In this document: piece after piece, positions 15,668 through 23,937 of the stretch
How the letters are laid out: each line of letters begins with the position of its first letter
Numbering within the stretch: position 1 is the first letter of the stretch
From: G963666535 sp963666535
Lineage (GTDB): Bacteria; Bacillota; Clostridia; Oscillospirales; Oscillospiraceae
Assembly (NCBI GenBank): GCA_963666535.1
Contig: OY762913.1
Coordinates: forward strand, 3,259,944 to 3,323,943
Direction: 5' to 3'
DNA: 64,000 nucleotides
The notes under the pieces: model-generated
The model's database searches: none
What the model saw: the letters and a program-made list of their open reading frames with translations, nothing else
What the model was told of the DNA's origin: nothing
Translations under genes and position numbers: made by a program

Positions 15668-16682
15668 CTGCGTTGTCCCCCTTTCCCTTTTTCCGGCGGA
15701 ACGCGAAGTCCCGGTTGAGGATACGCTCCAGGATCCGGCTCATGGAAAAATCATAGGTGCCGAACAGGCCCGTTGGCTTGAAGATCATTACCACGATCAA
15801 AAGCAGAGAATAAATGACCATGCGGTAATCGGACAGCACCTGCATCAGCGAGGGGAGCGCGGTGAGCACGGTGGCAGCCACCACGGAGCCGAGCATGGAG
15901 CCCATGCCGCCCAGAACCACCATCACCAGAATATTGATGGAGTCCATGAAGCCAAACGCCTTGGGGAACAGCGACCCCTGAATCCCGGCATAAAGCGCGC
16001 CGCCCACGCCGGCAAAGAAGGCCGAGGCCGCAAACGCCATGGTTTTATAATAGGTTGTGTTGATGCCGCAGGCCTCGGCTGCGATCTCATTTTCCCGGAT
16101 CGAGAGGATAGCCCGACCGTGACGAGACTTCATCATGGTATGGATAAAGAAACAGCTGATGATCACGCACACGTAGATGACGGTAAAGTTAGAATACTTG
16201 GGAATGTTGAGCAGGCCCGGCGTTCCCCCGGTCAGACCGGGGAGATTGATGATGATAATCCGGATGATCTCGCCAAAGCCCAGGGTAATGATGGCCAGAT
16301 AGTCACCCTTCAGCCGCAGGGCAGGAATCCCGACAATGATACCGAAAACAGCGGCGACCATGCCCGCGAAAACAAGGCCAGCCACCAAGGAAAGCCCGTC
16401 GGGGAGCAAGCCGCCCTTCCAGAACAGCGCACCGGCATACGCGCCCACGGCCATAAATCCTGCATGGCCCAGGGGCAGCTGCCCCAGATAGCCGGTAGAA
16501 ATGTTCAGGGAGATTGCCATGATGATGTACACACCCACCAGCAGCAAGACCGACGTTTGACTGCGGTTCACGGCACCGCTGCTGATTGCGGCATTGCCCG
16601 CCACCAGAAATAGGATCAGTAAGATGGCATTAATCCCATAGCGGACCGGCATGGAAATGGATTTTTTCTTCGTTCCCTTCAT
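15660..16682 (-). CDS. livM: Branched-chain amino-acid ABC transporter permease LivM
   Basis: A 340-residue polytopic membrane protein with about nine hydrophobic segments. It has the LivM-type motifs ISLNISTGYLGQLPLGHAGFMAVGAYAGAL and, in the cytoplasmic coupling loop, RHGRAILSIRENEIAAEACGIN, which contacts the ATPases. The C-terminal LGGMGSMLGSVVAA matches the second family signature. It forms the heterodimeric pore with LivH. It follows livH by 12 bases and overlaps livG. Confidence 0.94.
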   Translation of the reverse strand: MKGTKKKSISMPVRYGINAILLILFLVAGNAAISSGAVNRSQTSVLLLVGVYIIMAISLNISTGYLGQLPLGHAGFMAVGAYAGALFWKGGLLPDGLSLVAGLVFAGMVAAVFGIIVGIPALRLKGDYLAIITLGFGEIIRIIIINLPGLTGGTPGLLNIPKYSNFTVIYVCVIISCFFIHTMMKSRHGRAILSIRENEIAAEACGINTTYYKTMAFAASAFFAGVGGALYAGIQGSLFPKAFGFMDSINILVMVVLGGMGSMLGSVVAATVLTALPSLMQVLSDYRMVIYSLLLIVVMIFKPTGLFGTYDFSMSRILERILNRDFAFRRKKGKGDNADG

Positions 16683-16694
16683 CGTGCCGCCCCC

Positions 16695-17573
16695 TTAAAC
16701 CTTTTCCTGCATGGTACGGCCCAGGAATCCGGTAGGCCGAATAACCAGCACCACGATGAGAATCACGAACACGACCGCATCGGTCCACGCGGACAAGCCC
16801 AGCGAGGTGACCAGCACTTCACATAGCCCGATAGCCAGACCGCCCAACATGGCGCCGGGAATGGAACCTATTCCGCCCAGCACGGCCGCGACAAATGCCT
16901 TCAGGCCCAGCAGCGCTCCCATGGTGGGACTGACAATGGGGTAGCGGCAGCAGTAAAGGATTGCGCCGATGCCTGCCAGCAGGGCCCCGATGGCAAAGGT
17001 AAAGGTAATAGTATGATTGATGTTAATTCCCATCAGCTGTGCGGCGCCCATATCTTCCGATACGGCCCGCATAGCCTTGCCCATCTTAGTCTTCTGAACC
17101 AGGATGGTGAGTACAATCATGGATATCACGGCGACCAACAGCGTAGCCACAGCGGTATAGCTGATGGGCAGACCGCCCAGATCGAACGCTCCCTTGGGAA
17201 TAATCTCGGTGGCGGGGAAGGCATAACTGCTGGAACCCATCACAAGCTGACACAGGTTCTCCAGCAGCAGCGATACGCCGATGGCTGTGATCAGCAGGGA
17301 AATGCGCGGGGCGGAACGCAGGGGACTGTAGGCCAACTTTTCGATCACACAGGCCAAAACCGTGCAGCCGATGATGGAGATTACTACGGCAAGCGCCGGA
17401 TGCATGCCAGAGGTAATGACCAGCATGGTGATATAGCCGCCTACCATGATAATATCGCCATGGGCAAAGTTCAGCAGCAGAATGATACCGTACACCATGC
17501 TATATCCCAACGCCACCAGCGCGTAGATGGCCCCCAACTGCAAGCCGTTGATCAGCTGACTGAGGAAAAGCAT
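16695..17573 (-). CDS. livH: Branched-chain amino-acid ABC transporter permease LivH
   Basis: The start is ATG 17573, beginning MLFLSQLINGLQLGAIYAL as in most LivH proteins; the 17 codons upstream in frame have no better ribosome site. The product (292 residues) has eight or so membrane helices. LivH landmarks include LGYSMVYGIILLLNFAHGDI, the coupling loop TKMGKAMRAVSEDMGAAQLMGIN and the late motif LGGIGSIPGAMLGG. It is separated from livK by 240 bases that contain a hairpin, and is followed at once by livM. Confidence 0.94.
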   Translation of the reverse strand: MLFLSQLINGLQLGAIYALVALGYSMVYGIILLLNFAHGDIIMVGGYITMLVITSGMHPALAVVISIIGCTVLACVIEKLAYSPLRSAPRISLLITAIGVSLLLENLCQLVMGSSSYAFPATEIIPKGAFDLGGLPISYTAVATLLVAVISMIVLTILVQKTKMGKAMRAVSEDMGAAQLMGININHTITFTFAIGALLAGIGAILYCCRYPIVSPTMGALLGLKAFVAAVLGGIGSIPGAMLGGLAIGLCEVLVTSLGLSAWTDAVVFVILIVVLVIRPTGFLGRTMQEKV

Positions 17574-17741
17574 AACAGCGCCTCTCTTTCTCTCGTTCAG
17601 GTTTTGCAAAACAGCTGCTTTCACAGCCTAATACACAGAAAATGCCACTCGGGCATTGACAAACAACTCCCTGCTATTCTCCCTTATTGGCAGTCGCTTG
17701 TCAATGGTCAAGTAAAAAATGTCATCCCAGAAACAAACTGT

Positions 17742-17772
17742 CGCGGGGGGAAGTGTCATACTTCCCCCCGCG
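17742..17772 (-). terminator. Intercistronic hairpin between livK and livH
   Basis: A perfect 12-bp GC-rich stem (17742-17753 with 17761-17772) lies 41 bases after the livK stop and is followed by ACAGTTTGTTTCT on the minus strand. Partial termination or RNA stabilisation here would give more binding protein than permease, a common arrangement in binding-protein operons. Confidence 0.72.
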
Positions 17773-17813
17773 CAGCCATTGCTCACAAGGGATATTTCGT
17801 TGCGAAGATCAGA

Positions 17814-19031
17814 TCAATACTTGCCCCAGAATGTGGTGGCACCGTCAACAATGTTGATGATGGCAGCGGACTTCTCGGGGTTATTGTACTCGTTGTAGAC
17901 AACGTGACCGGTGACATAGTCGGCGTCAGTGGCAGCCATGGCCTCAATGACGGCGGCCTTGTAATCGTCCGCACCGGCGGTCAGGCCGGCGTTTTCTGCT
18001 TCGGTCAGCGCACCGCACAGAATGGCGGCGGCATCATATGCCTGCGCGGAGAACATGTCAGGCACGGCGTTATAAGCGGCCTGATAGGCAGTCAGGAAAT
18101 TCTGGACGGCCTCAGTGGTGTCCTCAGCGGAATAGCCGGCGCAATAATAAGCACCCTCCAGCACAGCGGGATCGCTCACATACTCCAGAACGGTATCCCA
18201 GCCGTCAGCACCCAGCATGGTGGCGGTTACGCCGGCAGAAGCAGCCTGATCGGCGACCAGAGCGACAATGTTATAGTAGTCGGGAACGAAGAGGACATCG
18301 GCGTTCTTGGCGGCGATGTTGGTCAACTGGCTCTGGAAATCCACGGTATCATTGCCGGCATAGGTCTCGGTCGCGACGACCTCAATGCCCAGCTCAGCGC
18401 ACTTGTCGATAAAGGCCTGGGTCAGACCCACAGAGTAATCGGAGCCGTTATTGGTCAACACGGCAGCTGTTTTGGCATCCAGCTCCTCAGCGGAGAAGGA
18501 GGCCATGATCTCGCCCTGGAAGGGATCGATGAAGCAGGAGCGGAACATGTTGGTGTAAACGGTGTCAGTCTCCTCGTTGTAGGTAACGGAGGCGGCGGTG
18601 GCGGAAGCGGTGATCATGGGCATCCCGTCAGCAAATGCCTCGGGAACGACGGCCACGGTGGGCGCGGTCAGAACGGAGCCCAGAATAGCGGTCACGCCGG
18701 CATCAACCAGAGAGCTGTAGCCGGTCAGCGCCTTTGCGGCATCGCCCTCTTCATCATACTGGACGACTTCGATCTGCTTGCCGTTAATACCGCCGGCAGC
18801 ATTCACCTCGTCGAAATACAGCTTAGCGCCGTTGAACACGGCGTTGCCGTACTGAGCGGCGGAACCGGTGGTGTTGCCCAGCAGGCCGACCTTTATGGTC
18901 TCGGCAGCTGCTGCGTCGCCGGTGTTTGTAGCGTCAGCATTCGCGTCACTGCCGGTATCGCCGCAGGCGGTCAGCAGGGAGAAGCACATTGCGGTTGCAA
19001 GAGCAAGAGAGAGAAAACGAAACTTCTTCAT
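17814..19031 (-). CDS. livK: Branched-chain amino-acid ABC transporter substrate-binding lipoprotein LivK
   Basis: The 405-residue precursor has a lipoprotein signal peptide with lipobox LLTAC (Cys at about 23), then a Ser/Ala/Asp linker and a type I periplasmic-binding fold (about 45-405). Family marks are IKVGLLGNTTGSAAQYG, FNGAKLYFDEVNAAGGINGK and IEVVQYDEEGDAAKA. It would capture Leu/Ile/Val or related ligands outside the membrane. The ribosome site is GGAGG ten bases before ATG 19031. It is first in the liv transcript, behind a consensus promoter. Confidence 0.95.
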   Translation of the reverse strand: MKKFRFLSLALATAMCFSLLTACGDTGSDANADATNTGDAAAAETIKVGLLGNTTGSAAQYGNAVFNGAKLYFDEVNAAGGINGKQIEVVQYDEEGDAAKALTGYSSLVDAGVTAILGSVLTAPTVAVVPEAFADGMPMITASATAASVTYNEETDTVYTNMFRSCFIDPFQGEIMASFSAEELDAKTAAVLTNNGSDYSVGLTQAFIDKCAELGIEVVATETYAGNDTVDFQSQLTNIAAKNADVLFVPDYYNIVALVADQAASAGVTATMLGADGWDTVLEYVSDPAVLEGAYYCAGYSAEDTTEAVQNFLTAYQAAYNAVPDMFSAQAYDAAAILCGALTEAENAGLTAGADDYKAAVIEAMAATDADYVTGHVVYNEYNNPEKSAAIINIVDGATTFWGKY

Positions 19032-19056
19032 TTAAGATTACCTCCATATTAAATAT

Positions 19057-19093
19057 GTTGACAATTATATCGTTCCTCCTGTCAATTGTCAAC
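19057..19093 (-). promoter_or_regulatory. Consensus promoter of the liv operon inside a 10-bp inverted repeat
   Basis: Minus strand TTGACA (19092-19087), 17 bases, TATAAT (19069-19064): both boxes are perfect. A perfect inverted repeat, GTTGACAATT (19057-19066) and AATTGTCAAC (19084-19093), overlaps both boxes with a 17-base centre. That is the geometry of an operator for a dimeric repressor, though part of the symmetry comes from the -35 sequence itself. Confidence 0.8.
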
Positions 19094-19100
19094 CATAAAA

Positions 19101-19139
19101 CCACACAATGACCGTCCCGGAAGGACAGTCATTGTGTGG
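19101..19139 (-). terminator. Terminator at the end of the aromatic biosynthesis operon
   Basis: Arms 19101-19117 and 19123-19139 pair over 16 of 17 positions (CCACACAATGAC with GTCATTGTGTGG at the base). It lies 26 bases after the last gene of the cluster on the minus strand and is followed by TTTTATGG. Confidence 0.82.
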
Positions 19140-19165
19140 AATCTATACAAGGATGGGCTGATGCG

Positions 19166-19903
19166 CTAGATGACCAGCCCACCGTTGGGCGCCAAAAGCT
19201 GTCCAGTCAGAAAAGCGGCCGGGGGCGAGGCCAGGAAGAGCATAACCCCAGCCACATCCGCGGCGGTTCCGATCCGCCCCAGCGGTGTCTCCTGGGCAAG
19301 CTCAGCCAAGCTTTCCGGCGACAAAAGGGCATTCATCTCGGTATCAATGACGCCGGGGGAAACACAGTTGACCGTGATGCCGGACGGCCCTAATTCCTTC
19401 GCCAGCGCTTTTGTCAGCCCAATCACAGCGGCTTTGCTGGCAGAATAGGCCACTTCGCAGGACCCCCCCGTCTGTCCCCACATGGAGGAAACGGTGATGA
19501 TTCTCCCTGCCTTGTGATGGATGAACTGCGGCAGCGCGGCCTTGATACAATAGAATGCCCCGTCCACATTCACCGCAAAAATTTCCCGCCAGCGTTCTGT
19601 CGTCACATCGCCCAACATTTGGACGTCGGCGATCCCGGCATTGCATATCAAAATGTCAAGTTGACAAAATTTATCCAACACATTGTCAACTATCCGCCGG
19701 GCCTCTTCCGGACGGCTCACGTCCCCCTGCACCGCGATGACCGTGTGTCCCGCGGCAGTCAGTTCGGCTGCCAGTGACTCCGCTTGTGTTCGGGACTTGT
19801 TATAATGGATGGCCACGGCGTATCCCGCCCGGGCAAACTGCCGGGCCGCCTCCGCGCCGATCCCGCGGGAGGCCCCGGTGATCAAAACGGTTTCCTGCCT
19901 CAT
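19166..19903 (-). CDS. ymfI: SDR oxidoreductase, probable EF-P 5-aminopentanone reductase (YmfI-like)
   Basis: A 245-residue classical short-chain dehydrogenase. The NAD(P) motif TGASRGIGAEAA is at 10-21, with NAG at about 89, the catalytic Ser in VSSMWGQTGGSCEVAYSASKA, and Tyr/Lys of YSASK. The WGQxGxSCEVxYSAxK stretch is the hallmark I know from YmfI, which reduces 5-aminopentanone on elongation factor P, rather than from fatty-acid FabG. It overlaps aroE by four bases, so it is the last gene of the shikimate operon. A general FabG-like ketoreductase remains possible. Confidence 0.75.
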   Translation of the reverse strand: MRQETVLITGASRGIGAEAARQFARAGYAVAIHYNKSRTQAESLAAELTAAGHTVIAVQGDVSRPEEARRIVDNVLDKFCQLDILICNAGIADVQMLGDVTTERWREIFAVNVDGAFYCIKAALPQFIHHKAGRIITVSSMWGQTGGSCEVAYSASKAAVIGLTKALAKELGPSGITVNCVSPGVIDTEMNALLSPESLAELAQETPLGRIGTAADVAGVMLFLASPPAAFLTGQLLAPNGGLVI

Positions 19904-20745
19904 TCTACTCCCTCCAACGCGTTCAGCGCCACAAGCCGCATGGCGGCATGGTCCAAACTGGTATCCGTGAAATATTCCAGCGCAAAGATGCCCTGGTGGA
20001 TCAGCATCCCCAGCCCGTTCATGGCGGGATGCCCCGCCTCGCTTGCCCTCTTTAAAAGCACGGTTTCAGTCGGGCTGTAAATGCAGTCGTACACCGCCGC
20101 GCCGGTGGGCAATGCCGCCAGAAAATCAAAGCTGGTAAACTGCCGGTCCGTACCCGTCATACCAAGACTGGTGCAATTGACCAAAAGGTCGCTCTCCTTC
20201 GCCATCCGGCGCAAGGTATCCCCGTCAAAGCCTTCCGGACGCAGCACCCCGCAAGGGTCTTCCCTACACAGCCGCTGGGCCGATTCTTTCGTTCGGTTGC
20301 ACACGGTCACGCTTTCCGCGCCCGAAGCCGCCAGCTTTAAGCACACAGCCTGTGCCGCGCCGCCCGCGCCCAGCACCATGACACGCAGGCCTTCCGGCTC
20401 CACCCCGCCATCCCGCAGACTTTGCAGAAACCCCATTCCATCCGTGTTATATCCGTATAATTTTCCGTCTTTTATACAAACGGTATTGACCGACTGGTAC
20501 AGCTTCGCGTCCGCCGACAGCGTATCCATCAGCGGTACCAGCGTCCGCTTGTGGGGCATGGTCGCGTTAAACCCGCAAACCCCCTCGGCCCTGGCCGTGG
20601 CAAGCCACTGGGACACACGGCTGGACGGTACCTGCCGGGCTGTATACTCATAATCCAGCCCCAGTGCGCGCAGCATGGCGTTTTGGATCAGCGGCGACTT
20701 GCTGTGACCGATGGGGTCGCCGATCACACACAGTTTCCCGCTCAT
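19900..20745 (-). CDS. aroE: Shikimate dehydrogenase AroE
   Basis: A 281-residue NADP-dependent enzyme that reduces 3-dehydroshikimate to shikimate. The substrate domain carries IGDPIGHSKSPLIQNAML (shikimate-binding Ser pair) and FNATMPHKRTLVPLMD with the catalytic Lys. Asp of NTDGMGF follows, then the Rossmann motif VLGAGGAAQAVCLKLAASG and NRTKESA. The length is normal. It overlaps aroQ upstream and ymfI downstream by four bases each. Confidence 0.95.
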   Translation of the reverse strand: MSGKLCVIGDPIGHSKSPLIQNAMLRALGLDYEYTARQVPSSRVSQWLATARAEGVCGFNATMPHKRTLVPLMDTLSADAKLYQSVNTVCIKDGKLYGYNTDGMGFLQSLRDGGVEPEGLRVMVLGAGGAAQAVCLKLAASGAESVTVCNRTKESAQRLCREDPCGVLRPEGFDGDTLRRMAKESDLLVNCTSLGMTGTDRQFTSFDFLAALPTGAAVYDCIYSPTETVLLKRASEAGHPAMNGLGMLIHQGIFALEYFTDTSLDHAAMRLVALNALEGVE

Positions 20746-21173
20746 CTCAGCCGCTCCGCCAGCAAATCCATCGCCTGCAGATACCCCGGCAGGCCCTTGC
20801 CGTAAATTTGGGCGATACAGGCAGGGGCGGTCACCGAGATTTTGCGGAATTCCTCCCGGCTTTGAATGTCGGAAATGTGAACCTCCACCGCAGGAACCGA
20901 AATTGCCTTCAGCGCGTCATGGATGGCGTAGCTATAATGAGTATAGGCACCGGGATTGATGACGATTCCGTCAAAGCTCCCCTGTGCCTTCTGAATGGTA
21001 TCAATGATCGCGCCCTCGTGGTTCGACTGCCAGCAGGTAACGCCGCAATCCAGTACGTCTGCATGGTCGGTAATGAGCGCACAAAGAAATTCGTAGGTTT
21101 CCGTCCCGTAAATGCCCGGCTCCCGCTGGCCCAAAAGATTCAAATTCGGCCCGTTGATGACCAGTATGTTCAT
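20742..21173 (-). CDS. aroQ: Type II 3-dehydroquinate dehydratase AroQ
   Basis: A 143-residue protein, the standard size for the small dodecameric type II dehydroquinase. It starts MNILVINGPNLNLLGQREPGIYG, with catalytic Arg in the flexible loop and Tyr22. It continues NPGAYTHYSYAIHDAL, and EVHISDIQSREEFRK has His and Ser/Asp for substrate binding. It dehydrates 3-dehydroquinate to 3-dehydroshikimate. It is four-base-overlapped with aroK and aroE, the enzymes on either side of it in the operon. Confidence 0.96.
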   Translation of the reverse strand: MNILVINGPNLNLLGQREPGIYGTETYEFLCALITDHADVLDCGVTCWQSNHEGAIIDTIQKAQGSFDGIVINPGAYTHYSYAIHDALKAISVPAVEVHISDIQSREEFRKISVTAPACIAQIYGKGLPGYLQAMDLLAERLR

Positions 21174-21679
21174 GGCGTAATCCCCACCTCTCCCAGCTTG
21201 CTCAGAATTTCATTCACCGTTTCCTCCGGCGAGGAAAAGCAGGTGACGGTGAGATCCGCCGCCGCCCGGTACTGCCCCTCCCTCTGGGCATAGGTCTCCA
21301 AAAAATTGGCCTCTCCGCCTTGACCCAAGGGGCGGCCCTCCATGGATACCGCGCGGAATATTTCGGTGGTCGGTCTGTCCAAAAACACCACCACGCCGTT
21401 CTCCCGCAGGGCCGCCATGTTTTCGCTCCGCAGGGGCAATCCGCCGCCGGTGGCGATCACCAGGTTTTCCTGAAAGCTCAGCCCAACGGTCACCAATGTC
21501 TCCGCATCCCGGAAATAGGCTTCGCCCTGCCGGGCGAAAATATCCGCAATGCTCGTTGCTTCTCTGGCCTCGATCATCTTGTCGGTATCCGCAAACCTGC
21601 GCCCCAGTTCTCTGGCAAGCAGCCTTCCGCAAGTGGTCTTCCCGCTGCCCATCATGCCGATGAGTATGACATTTCTCAT
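21170..21679 (-). CDS. aroK: Shikimate kinase AroK
   Basis: The start is ATG 21679 (MRNVILIGMMGSGKTT), ten bases after the pheA stop with GGGTGA upstream; a longer frame would run into pheA. The product has 169 residues: P-loop GMMGSGKTT (8-16), DTDKMIE with the shikimate-binding Asp, the conserved Arg region (FRDAE), ATGGGLPL, and the lid REGQYRAAADL. It phosphorylates shikimate at the 3-OH. It overlaps aroQ by four bases. Confidence 0.94.
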   Translation of the reverse strand: MRNVILIGMMGSGKTTCGRLLARELGRRFADTDKMIEAREATSIADIFARQGEAYFRDAETLVTVGLSFQENLVIATGGGLPLRSENMAALRENGVVVFLDRPTTEIFRAVSMEGRPLGQGGEANFLETYAQREGQYRAAADLTVTCFSSPEETVNEILSKLGEVGITP

Positions 21680-21689
21680 GAAAATCACC

Positions 21690-22847
21690 CTATTCCAAAT
21701 TGGACTTAAAGTTGCCCAACACACGGAAGTCCTCCGCGGCCTGCACCAGCTCCCGCAGAACGCCCTCCATCCCGCCAGCCTCCAGCTTACCGGTGAATTC
21801 CAGGAAAAACATGTACTCCCAGCTCCGCTCCGGTATGGGGCGGGATTCCAGCTTGACCATGTTCAGCTCATAGGCCGCGAAGATGGTCAGTATCTCATGC
21901 AGGCTGCCGCTTTGATGGGGAAGGGTGAAAATCGCGCTGATCTTATCCGCGCCGGAACGCAGCTCCATTTTGGGTGAAACCACCACAAACCGGGTGGTAT
22001 TATGGGTGTTGTGGTTCACCCCTTCCGCCAGGATGGTCAGCCCGTACAGCGCCGCCGCCCGGCGGGAGCAAATGGCTGCCTTGGTCACATCGCCGGTCTG
22101 TGCCACATAGCAGGCGCTGCCCGCTGTGTCCGCTTGGGGCACGCGGTTCCAATCCGGATGAGCATTTAAAAATCGCTCGCTTTGGAACAGTCCCTGCTCG
22201 TGAGAATAAACGTGGGTAATGGTGTCCAGCGTGGCCCCGGCCGGCGCCATCAGGCAATGCTCCACCTTCACCGCGGTTTCGCCCACAAGATAGCATTCGT
22301 ACTGGGTCAGCAGATCATAAATTTGTCGGATGGCACCGGTGGAGCTGTTCTCGATGGGCACCACGCCGTAATCCGCCCCGCCATGTTTCAGCGCCAAGAA
22401 TACATCCTCAAACTGTTCCAGCCCCGTGCAAACGACATCCGCCCCAAAAAATTGGCAGGCAGCTTCCTCGCTGTACGCGCCGGGCGCCCCTTGATAGACC
22501 ACCTTTGGGGCGTTCACGGCGGGTCGAGTCTCAGCCATAGCCTCGCGATAGCGGTCATAGCTCTCGTCTGCGCCGCCCTCCCGCACCAGCTTGCGCTGCT
22601 GGCGGCGGGAAATCCCCATGATGCTCTCAAAGAACATGGTCACGTCGGTTTTCAGCGCGGGATCACGTAAAAGCTCCTTTTTCCGGCGCAGAACTTCCTG
22701 CTCCCGGTGGCCATCCAGCACCGGAATCCCTGCCGCCTGCTTATACTCTCCAACCTTTTGGGTCACTGCCATGCGCTGCTCAAACAAGGCTACCAAGCGC
22801 TTGTCAATGTCGTCAATCTGCACCCGCAGGTCGTCCAATTCGCTCAT
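21690..22847 (-). CDS. pheA: Bifunctional chorismate mutase / prephenate dehydratase PheA
   Basis: The start is ATG 22847 (MSELDDLRVQIDDIDKRL) after GAGGGATTTT; ten extra codons upstream lack a site. The product has 385 residues. Residues 1-85 form an AroQ-type chorismate mutase helix bundle (DDLRVQIDDIDKRLVALFEQR). Residues 110-290 are the prephenate dehydratase (YQGAPGAYSEEAACQFFG, VVPIENSSTGAI, THNTTRFVVVS). The ACT domain at about 300-385 (ESRPIPERSWEYMFFLEF) is the Phe-feedback domain. It commits chorismate to phenylalanine. No tyrA is in the window. Confidence 0.95.
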   Translation of the reverse strand: MSELDDLRVQIDDIDKRLVALFEQRMAVTQKVGEYKQAAGIPVLDGHREQEVLRRKKELLRDPALKTDVTMFFESIMGISRRQQRKLVREGGADESYDRYREAMAETRPAVNAPKVVYQGAPGAYSEEAACQFFGADVVCTGLEQFEDVFLALKHGGADYGVVPIENSSTGAIRQIYDLLTQYECYLVGETAVKVEHCLMAPAGATLDTITHVYSHEQGLFQSERFLNAHPDWNRVPQADTAGSACYVAQTGDVTKAAICSRRAAALYGLTILAEGVNHNTHNTTRFVVVSPKMELRSGADKISAIFTLPHQSGSLHEILTIFAAYELNMVKLESRPIPERSWEYMFFLEFTGKLEAGGMEGVLRELVQAAEDFRVLGNFKSNLE

Positions 22848-22890
22848 AAAATCCCTCAAATCATCGTATCGGCGCACGCTATCCAGCGGC

Positions 22891-23934
22891 TTATACGCCC
22901 ATCAGTTCACAGATGCCCAATGCCGCCGCCGCCTCAATCACAGGAACCGCGCGGTGTACAATGCAGGGGTCGTGGCGGCCTGTGATCTCCAACTCGGCGT
23001 CCTCCATTTTCCCCATGTCGATGGTCTGCTGGGGCAGGGCGATGGACGGAGTGGGGCGCATAGTAACCTCAAAGACCAGAGGCATGCCGCTCGTAATGCC
23101 GCCGTTGATGCCACCAGCATGGTTGGAGTCGGTGACCACCTTGCCGTTTTCCATATGCATGGGGTCGTTGGCCTCGGTTCCCCGCATCAGGGAAAACGCC
23201 ACGCCCGCGCCGAACCCCACCGCCTTGACCGCGGGAACGGCAAACAGGTGCTGCGCCAGAATCCCCTCTGCGTTTTTCCCCCAGTCGGGCGCACCCAGTC
23301 CGGCGGGCAGCCCAAGCACAGCGCATTCAATGGAGCCTCCCACCGAATCGCAGTCCTGTTTGGCGTTTAAAATCGCCTCGCGCATTTCCTCACCCTTCTG
23401 GTCATCCAGCACCGGGAACTCCTTCTCGGCCACAGCCCGCAGTAGGGTGTAATCCTCGGTAACCGCATCAGAAATCCCATAGATGGCGGAAATGTGAGAC
23501 ACCACCTCGACTCCCATGGTAAGCAAAATCTGCTTGGCGATGGCGCCCGCCGCCACAAGGGGTGCGGTGAGGCGACCGGAAAAATGACCGCCGCCCCGAT
23601 AATCATTGCATCCGTCATACCGCACATGGCCGGTATAGTCGGCATGTCCCGGCCGGGCAAGATTTTTCGTTTTCTCGTAATCACCGGAGTGGGAATCGGT
23701 ATTGCCAATGAGAATGCACAGCGGTGTTCCCGTGGTTTTGCCCTGAAACACGCCGGAAATGAACTCCACCTTGTCCTCCTCTTTACGGGCTGTGGACAGG
23801 GGGCCTTTCCCTGGGGCGCGCCGGGCCATCTCCCGTGCAATAAACGCCATATCAAGGGGCAATCCGGCCGGCACATCCTCCAGCGTTACGCCGATGGCCG
23901 GGCCGTGGGATTCCCCAAAAACAGTATACTTCAT
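22891..23934 (-). CDS. aroC: Chorismate synthase AroC
   Basis: A 347-residue FMN-dependent enzyme that converts 5-enolpyruvylshikimate 3-phosphate to chorismate. Motifs visible are FGESHGPAIGVTLEDVPAG at the very start, RPGHADYTGHVRYDGCNDYRGGGHFSGR, and NHAGGINGGITSGMPL. Slightly shorter than the 360-390 residues of many homologues because the N-terminus begins directly at KYTVFGESHG, which is usual in clostridia. It lies three bases after aroA. Confidence 0.95.
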   Translation of the reverse strand: MKYTVFGESHGPAIGVTLEDVPAGLPLDMAFIAREMARRAPGKGPLSTARKEEDKVEFISGVFQGKTTGTPLCILIGNTDSHSGDYEKTKNLARPGHADYTGHVRYDGCNDYRGGGHFSGRLTAPLVAAGAIAKQILLTMGVEVVSHISAIYGISDAVTEDYTLLRAVAEKEFPVLDDQKGEEMREAILNAKQDCDSVGGSIECAVLGLPAGLGAPDWGKNAEGILAQHLFAVPAVKAVGFGAGVAFSLMRGTEANDPMHMENGKVVTDSNHAGGINGGITSGMPLVFEVTMRPTPSIALPQQTIDMGKMEDAELEITGRHDPCIVHRAVPVIEAAAALGICELMGV

Positions 23935-23937
23935 CTT

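Noticed and set aside
17013..19052. Plus-strand open frame of 679 codons
   Set aside because: It is antisense to livH and livK, crosses their intergenic hairpin, and has no family motif; the minus-strand frames are textbook liv genes.
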